A program made the position numbers and the translations under genes. The notes under the pieces were generated by a model, which was given only the letters and a program-made list of their open reading frames with translations, ran no database searches and had not been told where the DNA came from. Positions 1-5,047 of a stretch of 5,047 nucleotides of DNA are shown in pieces. The stretch lies in the NCBI GenBank assembly GCA_934489915.1, contig CAKSSZ010000127.1, forward strand, positions 1-5,047. Direction: 5' to 3'. Each line of letters starts with the position of its first letter. Within the stretch, counting starts at the first letter, position 1. The DNA is from an uncultured Clostridia bacterium (GTDB taxonomy: Bacteria > Bacillota > Clostridia > HGM11514).

Positions 1-290
1 GTGCTGGTCAGCTCCTTGTTGCCCTTCTGATACATAATCTTAATGACCACGTCCTGGCCGTTTTCACCGGATTTCTGAACAGAAGAAGGTTTGATGCCGA
101 TGGCGTCCTTCACCAAATCGGAAATCTCGTTGTTATCAAAGCTCTGCCCCAGGCTCGCCGTAACGCTGATACCGCCCTGGAACTCAATGTCCATCACAAA
201 GCCCTGCATAATAATAGATACAATTCCAATCACGATCAAAATAATCGAAATGGCAAAAAACAGTTTTTTCTTCTCAACAATATTAAACAT
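1..290 (-). CDS. secF: SecF, protein translocase subunit (5' part; continues past left edge)
   Basis: This is the N-terminal 96 codons of SecF, which with SecD forms the proton-driven membrane subcomplex that helps pull secreted proteins through SecYEG. The visible protein begins MFNIVEKKKLFF. It has a first membrane helix at about residues 10-27, followed by the motif DIEFQGG at residues 34-40, which matches the SecF/SecD signature just outside TM1 (usually G-I/L-D-F-x-G-G). The extracytoplasmic P4 domain then begins. The remaining helices lie outside the window. The ATG at 290-288 follows a GGGAGGAAGG-type ribosome binding site and overlaps the last codons of secD by 8 bases, which indicates translational coupling. 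The motif has Glu where Asp is more usual. Identification is firm from the motif, the topology and the adjacency to secD. Confidence 0.93.
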   Translation of the reverse strand, partial: MFNIVEKKKLFFAISIILIVIGIVSIIMQGFVMDIEFQGGISVTASLGQSFDNNEISDLVKDAIGIKPSSVQKSGENGQDVVIKIMYQKGNKELTS

Positions 291-1584
291 TTGCCTTCCT
301 CCCTTTCGCACCGAATGCACCGGGGCTGGTAATGCCCATGTTCACCAGCTGCTTCAGCAGCAATCTGCTGATGACAATTGCGGTAAACATGCTGACGATA
401 ATACCCAAGCCCAGTGTGATAGCAAAGCCCTTGACAGAACCCATGCCGAAGAAATACAGCACAACTGCTGCAATCATGGTGGTGATGTTTGCGTCAATAA
501 TTGCCGTTAAGGCTCTGTGGAAGCCTGCGTCAACAGAAGCGCGAACGGTTTTTCCGTTGTTCAGCTCTTCCTTAATCCGTTCAAAAATAACTACGTTTGC
601 GTCTACTGCCATACCGATGCCCAAAATAATACCGGCGATCCCGGACAGGCTCAGGTTGACCTTAAACAAAGCCATCACGATCCCGATCAGGGCAATATAG
701 CCGCACAGAGCGATATCTGCCGCCAGACCGGCAACCCGATAGATCAGCAGCATGAACAGGATGACCAGCAAAACGCCGATCCCGCCTGCCAGCAGGCTGG
801 TGCTCAGCACACGTTCCCCTAAGGTGGGGCCAACGCTCTTTAATTCCACATCCTTCAGGCCGAAGGGCAGCTGACCTGCCTGGATCACGCCTGCCAGATA
901 CTTGGCTTCTTCTGCGTCAAACTCGCCGGTAATCACGCATTCGCTGTTGTTGATTTCCTGGCTGACTCTCGGGCTGGAGATTTCTTCATTATCCAGCTTG
1001 ATGGTGATATAATTCTTATTTTCGGAAGCCCGGGCAGCGGCAGCCGCAGTAGCGGAAGCAAATTTGGAAACTGCCTCATCCTTCCAGACCAGCTTTACAT
1101 GGTGCTGGCTCACGCCGGTTTCATCCACCGCTTCAAATGCAGCGGAAGCAGATTTTACATCGGACCCTTCCATCACAACGTTACCGTCTGCGTCGGTAAA
1201 GGTCAGAACAGCGGTTGCGCCCAGCTTCTGCACAGCCTCCTCCGGATCGGACACAGAGGGGATTTCCACAACGATTCTGTTGTCTCCCTGGCGGGCAACG
1301 GTCGCTTCGGTGTAGCCCAGTGTATCCAGACGAGCCTTCAGCATGCTGATGGCGGTGGTCATTTCATTGGCAGAGGGGGTAACGGACGCGCCTTCCTTGT
1401 CCATCGCCTCAAATACAATCCGGGAGCCGCCTACCAAATCCAGCCCCTGGCGCACGCCGTAATGGTCATTGCCTTCGCCCAGAACGCCGGAAATGGTTCC
1501 CGGAATCCCGATTGCGGCAAAAGCGCACAGCGCAATAATTACTAATGTTGTCAGCGCAAAAATAGCAATACTCTTTTGCTTCAA
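283..1584 (-). CDS. secD: SecD, protein translocase subunit
   Basis: This gene encodes 433 aa of SecD, an integral membrane RND-like subunit that uses the proton gradient to promote late steps of Sec-dependent export. TM1 spans about residues 5-27. The signature GLDLVGG is at 47-53 in the first extracytoplasmic segment. The P1 domain fills roughly 55-255. A C-terminal block of five helices follows, containing GIGMAVDANVVIFERIKEE, where the Asp near residue 328 corresponds to the TM4 acidic residue needed for proton-driven function in characterised SecDF. The length fits the short SecD of Clostridia rather than the ~615 aa E. coli protein. I chose the TTG start at 1584 because an AGGAGG lies 7 bases upstream. 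An in-frame ATG at 1641, overlapping the upstream stop as ATGA, would add 19 polar residues and has no good ribosome binding site. The 3' end overlaps secF. Confidence 0.96.
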   Translation of the reverse strand: MKQKSIAIFALTTLVIIALCAFAAIGIPGTISGVLGEGNDHYGVRQGLDLVGGSRIVFEAMDKEGASVTPSANEMTTAISMLKARLDTLGYTEATVARQGDNRIVVEIPSVSDPEEAVQKLGATAVLTFTDADGNVVMEGSDVKSASAAFEAVDETGVSQHHVKLVWKDEAVSKFASATAAAAARASENKNYITIKLDNEEISSPRVSQEINNSECVITGEFDAEEAKYLAGVIQAGQLPFGLKDVELKSVGPTLGERVLSTSLLAGGIGVLLVILFMLLIYRVAGLAADIALCGYIALIGIVMALFKVNLSLSGIAGIILGIGMAVDANVVIFERIKEELNNGKTVRASVDAGFHRALTAIIDANITTMIAAVVLYFFGMGSVKGFAITLGLGIIVSMFTAIVISRLLLKQLVNMGITSPGAFGAKGRKANV

Positions 1585-1591
1585 AATAATT

Positions 1592-1597
1592 CCTCCT
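1592..1597 (-). promoter_or_regulatory. Ribosome binding site that fixes the secD start
   Basis: A perfect AGGAGG on the minus strand lies 7 bases before a TTG codon (1584-1582). It selects TTG as the secD start over the in-frame ATG at 1641, so the mature N-terminus begins (M)KQKSIAIF and leads straight into the first membrane helix. Confidence 0.85.
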
Positions 1598-1637
1598 AAC
1601 TTTTTATCTGATTTTTCGGTTGCACAGCGGGTCAATC

Positions 1638-1994
1638 TCATGCCCGGGGCGCCATTGCAATCCAGCCAAGCTGATCGTTCGCCGATTTGCTCCGGAAGGG
1701 ATCCGGCGTCTGTGCCGGGTCTGCCGTGCTAAACACCCGGCTGCCGACCTGCACCGAAGGCACCAGGGCACGGCCGGTCAGCTCATGCCCCACAGCCCAG
1801 TCCCCGCCGGACAAAAACACCGCCCGATCCAGCCCTGAGCCGCTTTTCATCCCGGCAGAGGCCTGTCCGCTGACGCACAAAAACAAGCCCCCGGCGTTCG
1901 TTGACCGGGCGGGAAAGCCCCGCCCGCCCCAGCCAGAAAGCAAAAGTAAGCATATAATTAAGAAAAATAAAAAGCTTTTTTTGTATCCTCTCAT
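1638..1994 (-). CDS. Unrecognised small exported protein (118 aa) ahead of secD
   Basis: I do not recognise this family. The ORF starts MRGYKKSFLFFLIICLLLL. That is a short basic n-region followed by a hydrophobic core at about residues 8-19, as in a signal peptide or an N-terminal anchor. There is no lipobox cysteine after the core; the cysteines are at about 15 and 40. The remaining ~95 residues are Gly/Ser/Ala-rich and contain no motif I can name. Coding is supported by GC-biased third positions, an AAGGA ribosome binding site about 9 bases before the ATG, a good promoter just upstream, and a stop that overlaps a potential secD ATG. It appears to be the first gene of a transcription unit with secD and secF. 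A divergent or frameshifted version of a known envelope protein is possible. Confidence that it is translated is moderate, and function is unknown. Confidence 0.6.
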   Translation of the reverse strand: MRGYKKSFLFFLIICLLLLSGWGGRGFPARSTNAGGLFLCVSGQASAGMKSGSGLDRAVFLSGGDWAVGHELTGRALVPSVQVGSRVFSTADPAQTPDPFRSKSANDQLGWIAMAPRA

Positions 1995-2038
1995 CCTTGC
2001 TTGTCCTTTTCTGCGTATATTTTCACAAAACCTTATTT

Positions 2039-2067
2039 ATTATATCATACCTTTCAAAAAAAATCAA
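2039..2067 (-). promoter_or_regulatory. SigA-type promoter with extended -10 for orf118-secD-secF
   Basis: On the minus strand a TTGATT (-35, 2067-2062) is followed by a 17-base spacer and TATAAT (-10, 2044-2039). The spacer ends in TGA, giving an extended -10 (TGATATAAT). Transcription would start near 2032, leaving a leader of about 38 bases before the ATG at 1994. The -35 matches TTGACA at 4 of 6 positions and the -10 is perfect. The position, just after the TIGR04086 gene stop in AT-rich DNA, suggests that orf118, secD and secF have their own promoter. Confidence 0.75.
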
Positions 2068-2083
2068 GTTTTTCCCTTTATTT

Positions 2084-2485
2084 TTATCGTTTTTTTTGCG
2101 CACGGATCCGGTAGCCCAAATTGATCCCGGCAATGCCGCCCACAGCCCCCGCTAAAAAGCCAAAGCCCACCGCAGCCGCCAGCCCCCAGCAAAGGTAAGC
2201 GGTGTTTCCTGCAATGGCGCCCGCCAGCCGCAGCAGCGCCGGGTTCATCGCCCCGCACACGCCGCCGATCAGCCAGCCGTTGGCAGAAACGGAGCGCACC
2301 GCCCAAAGACCGGTGCAAAAAATGCCGATCAGGTTTGCCGCCGTAACGAATCCGCCGATCAGCCCCTCCCCCACCGAGGTGCATGTCAAAACCGCCGCAG
2401 CCACCAGCAGCAGTGCCGCCGTGACGCCGTACCCCAGCAAAATTCCACTGGCCGCATGCCGCCAGCGCACCTGGATTTTTTTCAT
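2084..2485 (-). CDS. TIGR04086/YrzE-type (DUF3792) membrane protein
   Basis: This gene encodes a 133 aa, highly hydrophobic protein with a basic N-terminus (MKKIQVRWRH) and a basic C-terminus (RIRAQKKR). About four membrane helices are visible, at roughly residues 12-35, 40-60, 66-90 and 95-122. They are rich in Gly and Ala and include a GWLIGG segment before the third helix. Topology, size and position next to yajC match the TIGR04086 (DUF3792) family, represented by yrzE beside yrbF (yajC) in Bacillus subtilis. The molecular function of the family is unknown, and the neighbourhood only hints at an envelope or export link. I chose the ATG at 2485 because it has AGGGGG 9 bases upstream. An in-frame ATG at 2509 lies inside a hairpin and lacks a ribosome binding site. 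The gene sits immediately behind an apparent intrinsic terminator, so its expression may depend on readthrough. Family assignment is by pattern only. Confidence 0.8.
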   Translation of the reverse strand: MKKIQVRWRHAASGILLGYGVTAALLLVAAAVLTCTSVGEGLIGGFVTAANLIGIFCTGLWAVRSVSANGWLIGGVCGAMNPALLRLAGAIAGNTAYLCWGLAAAVGFGFLAGAVGGIAGINLGYRIRAQKKR

Positions 2486-2548
2486 AAAAAAACGCCCCCT
2501 CTTCCCCATACAATTCTATTTCAACTGTATGGAAAAAGGGGGGCATTT
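2486..2548 (-). terminator. Intrinsic terminator after yajC, overlapping the downstream RBS
   Basis: In the minus-strand RNA, bases 2544-2523 (starting GCCCCCC) pair with 2515-2494 (ending GGGGGC). This gives a stem of about 22 pairs with one C/A mismatch and a few G-U pairs, closed by a seven-base loop (2522-2516, GAAATAG). The stem is followed by G and seven U residues (2492-2486). The base of the stem can be extended by an A-tract (2548-2546) pairing with the U-tract. This is a strong Rho-independent terminator by form. It begins only 7 bases after the yajC stop, and its U-tract ends at the start codon of the TIGR04086 gene. The G-rich 3' arm includes the AGGGGG ribosome binding site of that gene. 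Confidence 0.85.
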
Positions 2549-2555
2549 ATGACTT

Positions 2556-2879
2556 TTATTCTTCGCTTGCGCTTTCTGCCTGTTCTGTTGCGTCCTCCTC
2601 CGGCTTTTCCTTTCCGGATTTTTCGATGTAGGCAATGGCGTCCCGCCGCATTCTCAGCTTGACCCGATCCGGACCGGTCTCCAGAATAAAATAATCCTCC
2701 TTCAACCGAATAATTTTCCCGCAGATCCCGCTGTTGGTGACGATTGTATCGCCGCTTTTCACGCTGTTAAGCATATTCTTTCGTTCCTTTGCCTGCTTTT
2801 GCTGCGGACGGATCAGTAAAAAGTACGCAATGGCAATCAGCACGACAAAATAAAGAATGGTTCCCGTTTGTGCCGGCAT
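2556..2879 (-). CDS. yajC: YajC, Sec translocase accessory subunit
   Basis: This 107 aa protein has a single N-terminal membrane helix at about residues 7-23, followed by the YajC hallmark RPQQKQ at 24-29. A small cytoplasmic beta-rich domain spans about 38-86 (VKSGDTIVTNSGICGKI and following), and the tail from about 87 is Lys/Glu-rich and acidic. YajC associates with SecD-SecF and the SecYEG channel; its loss is tolerated in studied bacteria and its exact job is unclear. The length is normal for the family. The ATG at 2879 follows GGAGGAGGTG with AGGAGG 9 bases upstream, and a near-consensus promoter lies just before that. A strong hairpin follows the stop, so yajC may be transcribed largely as a single-gene unit despite lying in a cluster with secD and secF. 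Confidence 0.96.
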   Translation of the reverse strand: MPAQTGTILYFVVLIAIAYFLLIRPQQKQAKERKNMLNSVKSGDTIVTNSGICGKIIRLKEDYFILETGPDRVKLRMRRDAIAYIEKSGKEKPEEDATEQAESASEE

Positions 2880-2914
2880 TGAAATTCACCTCCTCCAAAT
2901 TGTTCAATACTACT

Positions 2915-2943
2915 ATTATACCTGTTTTTTCATCGTTTGGCAA
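2915..2943 (-). promoter_or_regulatory. Near-consensus SigA promoter for yajC
   Basis: On the minus strand TTGCCA (2943-2938, 5 of 6 matches to TTGACA) is separated by exactly 17 bases from a perfect TATAAT (2920-2915). The predicted start is near 2908, giving a leader of about 28 bases before the yajC ATG at 2879. The promoter begins 8 bases after the uvrC stop, and no clear terminator separates the two genes, so uvrC readthrough could add to yajC transcription. Confidence 0.85.
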
Positions 2944-2951
2944 GAGTTTTT

Positions 2952-4808
2952 TCAGGATTTATGATATTTTTGATAAATCTGCTCTGCCAATGCAGGGGAA
3001 ATGCCCTTCACCTGACGCAGCTCCTCCTGCCCGGCCCGTTTTACTGCGGCAGCTGAGCCGAAATGCCGCAGCAGCGCCGTCCGTTTGGCTGCGCCGATCC
3101 CGGGGATTTCCTCCAGGGCGGACAGGAGCTGCTTTTTCTTGTGCACCGAACGGTGATAGGTGATGGCGTACCGGTGCACCTCCTCCTGAATTTTTACAAA
3201 AAAGCGAAACAGGCGGGACTGCACCCCGAAGGAAAATTCCTCCCTGCCGTTGGTGATCGCCCGGGTGCGGTGCCGGTCGTCCTTCACCATCCCCAGCAGG
3301 GGGATGTTCCATCCGTTTTCCCCAAGCATGGCAGACACCGCATTCACATGGCCTGCGCCGCCGTCCAGCAAAATCAGATCCGGCAGAGGGAAAAACTTTG
3401 CCGCCTCCGGGGCAAGGGTTCCTCCTTGAATCTGCTCCTGCTCCTCATAGCCGTGGCGCAGCCTGCGGTAAATCACCTCGCAGGTGGAGGCATAATCGTT
3501 GGGCCCCTCCACCGATTGGATTTTAAATTTCCGATAGGCTTTTTTCAGCGGAGCGCCGTCAATGAACACCACCATCCCCCCTACCGAATCCGCTCCGGCA
3601 GTGTTGGAAATGTCATAGGACTCAATCCGCCTGGGCAGGATGGGCAGGTGCAGCTCCTCCTTCAGCTCCATCAGCAGCGCCTTGGTTTTGTTGGAGGCAT
3701 TCCGGATATTTTCCAAGGACTGGGCGGCGTTGCGTGCTGCCATTTCCATCATGGCGCGTCCTTCTCCCCGCCGGGGAACGGATAATTTCACCCGGCTGCC
3801 CCGCAGCCCGGAAAGCCACCGGGCGATCTCTTCCTGATCCTCAATCTCCTCCTGGAGTAAAATTTCTTTGGGGATCCGCTCGCTGCCGTGGTAAAATTGT
3901 TTCACAAAGTCGGACAGCAATTCCCACGGCTCCGACAGCCCCGCTCCCTTCATGCTATAATGCTCCCGCCCCAGCACCTTGCCGTCCCGCACGAAAAACA
4001 CCTGAACGCAGGCGTCTTCCCCGTCCCGGGCGCAGGCAACATAGTCCTGCTCCTTATTGACGCTCACCAGCATCTTCTGCTTTTCGGAAATCTGCTCCAG
4101 GCTCCGTAAGCTATCCCGCAGGTGCGCCGCCCGCTCAAACTCCATCCGTTCCGACGCCTCATACATCTCCCGGGTCATATCCTCCCGGAGGGTTCCGGTT
4201 TTGCCTTCCAGCAGGGCAGCCGCCCGTGCCACCGCCTGCTGATATTCCTCCGGCGTTACCTTCCCGGTGCACACCCCCACGCACTGCTTCATGTGATAGT
4301 ACAGGCAGGGGCGCCCCTTGCCGCAATCCCTGGGGAACACCCGGGTGCAGCTGTAAAGGCCAAAGAGCTTGCGGAGCAGCTCCAAGGTTTCCCGTGCGAC
4401 GGAAGCGTTGACATAAGGGCCGTAATATTTCCCGGAATCCCGCTCCCGCCGGCGGGTCATGCTGATTCTGGGATAGGACGTGCCGGTCTGGATTTTCAAA
4501 AAGGGGTAGTGCTTGTCATCCTTCAGCAAAATATTATATTTCGGCCGGTATTTTTTGATCAGGTTACATTCCAGCATCAACGCTTCCGTCTCGCTGTCGG
4601 TCACGATATATTCCACCCGCCGGATATGCTCCACCATGGCACGCACCTTGGGGGTGTGGTTTTGGGACGATTGAAAATACTGGCGCACCCGGTTTTTTAA
4701 AATTTTTGCTTTGCCCACATAAATCACCGTATCGTCGCTGCCGTGCATTAAATACACGCCCGGCTGCTCCGGCAGGGTTTTCAATGTGGCACGGATTTGC
4801 TCGTTCAT
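2952..4808 (-). CDS. uvrC: UvrC, excinuclease ABC subunit C
   Basis: UvrC makes the 3' and 5' incisions around DNA lesions marked by UvrA and UvrB in nucleotide excision repair, in the cytoplasm. The 618 aa protein has the usual full length and domain order. A GIY-YIG nuclease domain (GVY at 17-19, YVG at 30-32, Arg near 40, SETEAL near 75) makes the 3' cut. A cysteine cluster (near 153, 161, 167, 175, 179) has spacing like the Fe-S ligands reported for E. coli UvrC. A UVR motif for UvrB contact lies at about 204-239. The RNase H-like 5' nuclease follows, with Asp in YDISNT (~398), NDYAS (~437) and ILLDGG (~481), and His in YAITYHR (~551). A C-terminal tandem helix-hairpin-helix covers about 560-615. 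The ATG at 4808 is preferred over an in-frame GTG at 4814 that abuts the ribosome binding site. All expected catalytic residues are present. Confidence 0.97.
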   Translation of the reverse strand: MNEQIRATLKTLPEQPGVYLMHGSDDTVIYVGKAKILKNRVRQYFQSSQNHTPKVRAMVEHIRRVEYIVTDSETEALMLECNLIKKYRPKYNILLKDDKHYPFLKIQTGTSYPRISMTRRRERDSGKYYGPYVNASVARETLELLRKLFGLYSCTRVFPRDCGKGRPCLYYHMKQCVGVCTGKVTPEEYQQAVARAAALLEGKTGTLREDMTREMYEASERMEFERAAHLRDSLRSLEQISEKQKMLVSVNKEQDYVACARDGEDACVQVFFVRDGKVLGREHYSMKGAGLSEPWELLSDFVKQFYHGSERIPKEILLQEEIEDQEEIARWLSGLRGSRVKLSVPRRGEGRAMMEMAARNAAQSLENIRNASNKTKALLMELKEELHLPILPRRIESYDISNTAGADSVGGMVVFIDGAPLKKAYRKFKIQSVEGPNDYASTCEVIYRRLRHGYEEQEQIQGGTLAPEAAKFFPLPDLILLDGGAGHVNAVSAMLGENGWNIPLLGMVKDDRHRTRAITNGREEFSFGVQSRLFRFFVKIQEEVHRYAITYHRSVHKKKQLLSALEEIPGIGAAKRTALLRHFGSAAAVKRAGQEELRQVKGISPALAEQIYQKYHKS

Positions 4809-4813
4809 ATGCA

Positions 4814-4820
4814 CACCTCC
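4814..4820 (-). promoter_or_regulatory. Ribosome binding site that fixes the uvrC start
   Basis: GGAGGTG on the minus strand lies 5 bases before the ATG at 4808. The in-frame GTG whose first base is at 4814 forms the end of this site, too close to serve as a start. This makes MNEQIRATL the likely N-terminus. Confidence 0.8.
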
Positions 4821-4853
4821 ACGGGTTGGTTGAAATGGATGGGTTGTAAGCTT

Positions 4854-4873
4854 GTTTTAAGGTTTTTTAAAAC
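4854..4873. repeat. AT-rich inverted repeat in the uvrC upstream region
   Basis: GTTTTAA (4854-4860) and TTAAAAC (4867-4873) form a perfect 7-base inverted repeat around a 6-base spacer. A second, overlapping arrangement pairs GGTTTT (4861-4866) with AAAACC (4869-4874). It lies about 45 bases upstream of the uvrC start, inside the probable leader or promoter zone. It could be a weak RNA hairpin or a protein site, or simply a product of AT-rich sequence. Confidence 0.35.
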
Positions 4874-4919
4874 CATGCTGTTTCAGTTGGTTTTCTCAAC
4901 TATTGATGAAGTTTCTACA

Positions 4920-4931
4920 AACTTGCAAGTT
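4920..4931. repeat. 12-bp perfect palindrome upstream of uvrC
   Basis: AACTTGCAAGTT reads identically on both strands. It lies about 110 bases before the uvrC start in AT-rich intergenic DNA, a position and shape compatible with a dimeric regulator's operator. It is not the SOS box of Firmicutes (CGAAC-N4-GTTCG type), so LexA control is not indicated. No regulator can be named. Confidence 0.4.
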
Positions 4932-4949
4932 CTGCAATTATTTTTTATC

Positions 4950-5000
4950 AGGGGGGAATCCCCCCTACTACTTTGTCCGCAGGGCAAAGTGGTGCCCCCC
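4950..5000. repeat. Structured G6/C6/C6 intergenic element
   Basis: Three elements nest here. A tight hairpin pairs AGGGGGG (4950-4956) with CCCCCCT (4960-4966) across a three-base loop. A 12-pair stem lies at 4967-4993 with a three-base loop (GCA), including two wobble pairs when read as plus-strand RNA. A second C6 run at 4995-5000 could compete for the G6 run, enclosing the middle stem. The 233 bases between uvrC and the right edge hold no gene I can support. On the minus strand one frame is open from the right edge to a TGA at 4885-4883 and another to a TGA at 4950-4948, so the tail of an upstream gene cannot be excluded. I read it as a non-coding structured or repeat element. Confidence 0.5.
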
Positions 5001-5047
5001 TTCTCGGCTGTACTGCGAAAAAGGATGTCTGTAAGCCCGATTGCCGC

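Noticed and set aside
1687..2124. 145-codon plus-strand ORF opposite orf118
   Set aside because: It runs through an AT-rich intergenic region and across the extended -10 promoter, with Lys/Phe runs typical of non-coding DNA. The minus-strand ORF has a proper signal-like N-terminus and ribosome binding site.
2064..2546. 160-codon minus-strand ORF in another frame over the TIGR04086 gene
   Set aside because: Its translation is Gly/Arg/His-rich without helices, while the overlapping frame gives a clean multi-helix protein matching a known family. Its start also lies in the terminator stem.
2921..2959. Possible terminator after uvrC
   Set aside because: CCTG and CAGG flank two copies of GTTTTTTCA, but these copies are direct repeats and only four base pairs could form a stem, so no terminator is called.
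3063..3785. 240-codon plus-strand ORF
   Set aside because: It lies entirely antisense to the well-supported uvrC gene, has no recognisable domain and is explained by the GC bias of the uvrC codons.
4122..4700. 192-codon plus-strand ORF
   Set aside because: It is antisense to the N-terminal half of uvrC with no membrane, motif or ribosome binding site support.
4809..4814. GTG start for uvrC
   Set aside because: The codon is part of the Shine-Dalgarno sequence, and the ATG two codons later has normal spacing.
4880..4947. uvrC promoter candidates such as TTGAGA and TTGCAA on the minus strand
   Set aside because: None has an acceptable -10 at 16-18 bases, so no promoter is annotated even though one probably lies in this region.
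5025..5047. Possible plus-strand gene start (ATG at 5025) preceded by AAAAAGG
   Set aside because: Only seven codons are visible, with no convincing promoter or family signal, so it cannot be supported.

Overview
The window is a compact, all-minus-strand stretch of a bacterial chromosome. Reading along the transcribed strand (right to left), the order is uvrC, yajC, a TIGR04086/YrzE-type membrane protein gene, an unrecognised small exported-protein gene, secD and secF (cut by the left edge). Coding DNA is moderately GC-rich and the gene junctions are AT-rich. Ribosome binding sites are strong AGGAGG types, and secD is a separate, short gene of about 433 codons. The TIGR04086 family is a Firmicutes family that neighbours yajC in Bacillus subtilis. 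Together these point to a Gram-positive anaerobe of class Clostridia, probably Oscillospiraceae/Ruminococcaceae-like; this placement is inference from gene content and composition.

Layout: bases 1-290 hold the first 96 codons of secF, whose start overlaps the end of secD (283-1584, TTG start). Upstream of secD is a 118-codon ORF with a signal-peptide-like N-terminus (1638-1994), preceded by an extended -10 promoter (2039-2067). The TIGR04086 gene (2084-2485) comes next. It is separated from yajC (2556-2879) by a long hairpin plus U-tract (2486-2548) that looks like an intrinsic terminator and also contains the ribosome binding site of the TIGR04086 gene. A near-consensus promoter (2915-2943) sits in front of yajC. 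uvrC (2952-4808) precedes that promoter. Bases 4815-5047 contain no gene I can support, but they carry several inverted repeats, including a G6/C6/C6 arrangement able to form alternative hairpins.

How it fits together: YajC, SecD and SecF are the accessory membrane subunits of the Sec translocase. SecDF uses the proton motive force to finish export of preproteins passing through SecYEG. The uncharacterised TIGR04086 protein and the small exported protein are embedded in the same cluster and may relate to envelope or export functions. UvrC is the dual-incision nuclease of nucleotide excision repair and is functionally separate. The cluster appears to be split into at least two transcription units, yajC and orf118-secD-secF, with the TIGR04086 gene positioned behind the terminator. 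The most distinctive features are that terminator/RBS overlap and the structured region upstream of uvrC. I see no CRISPR array, tRNA, rRNA, transposase or obvious defence system.
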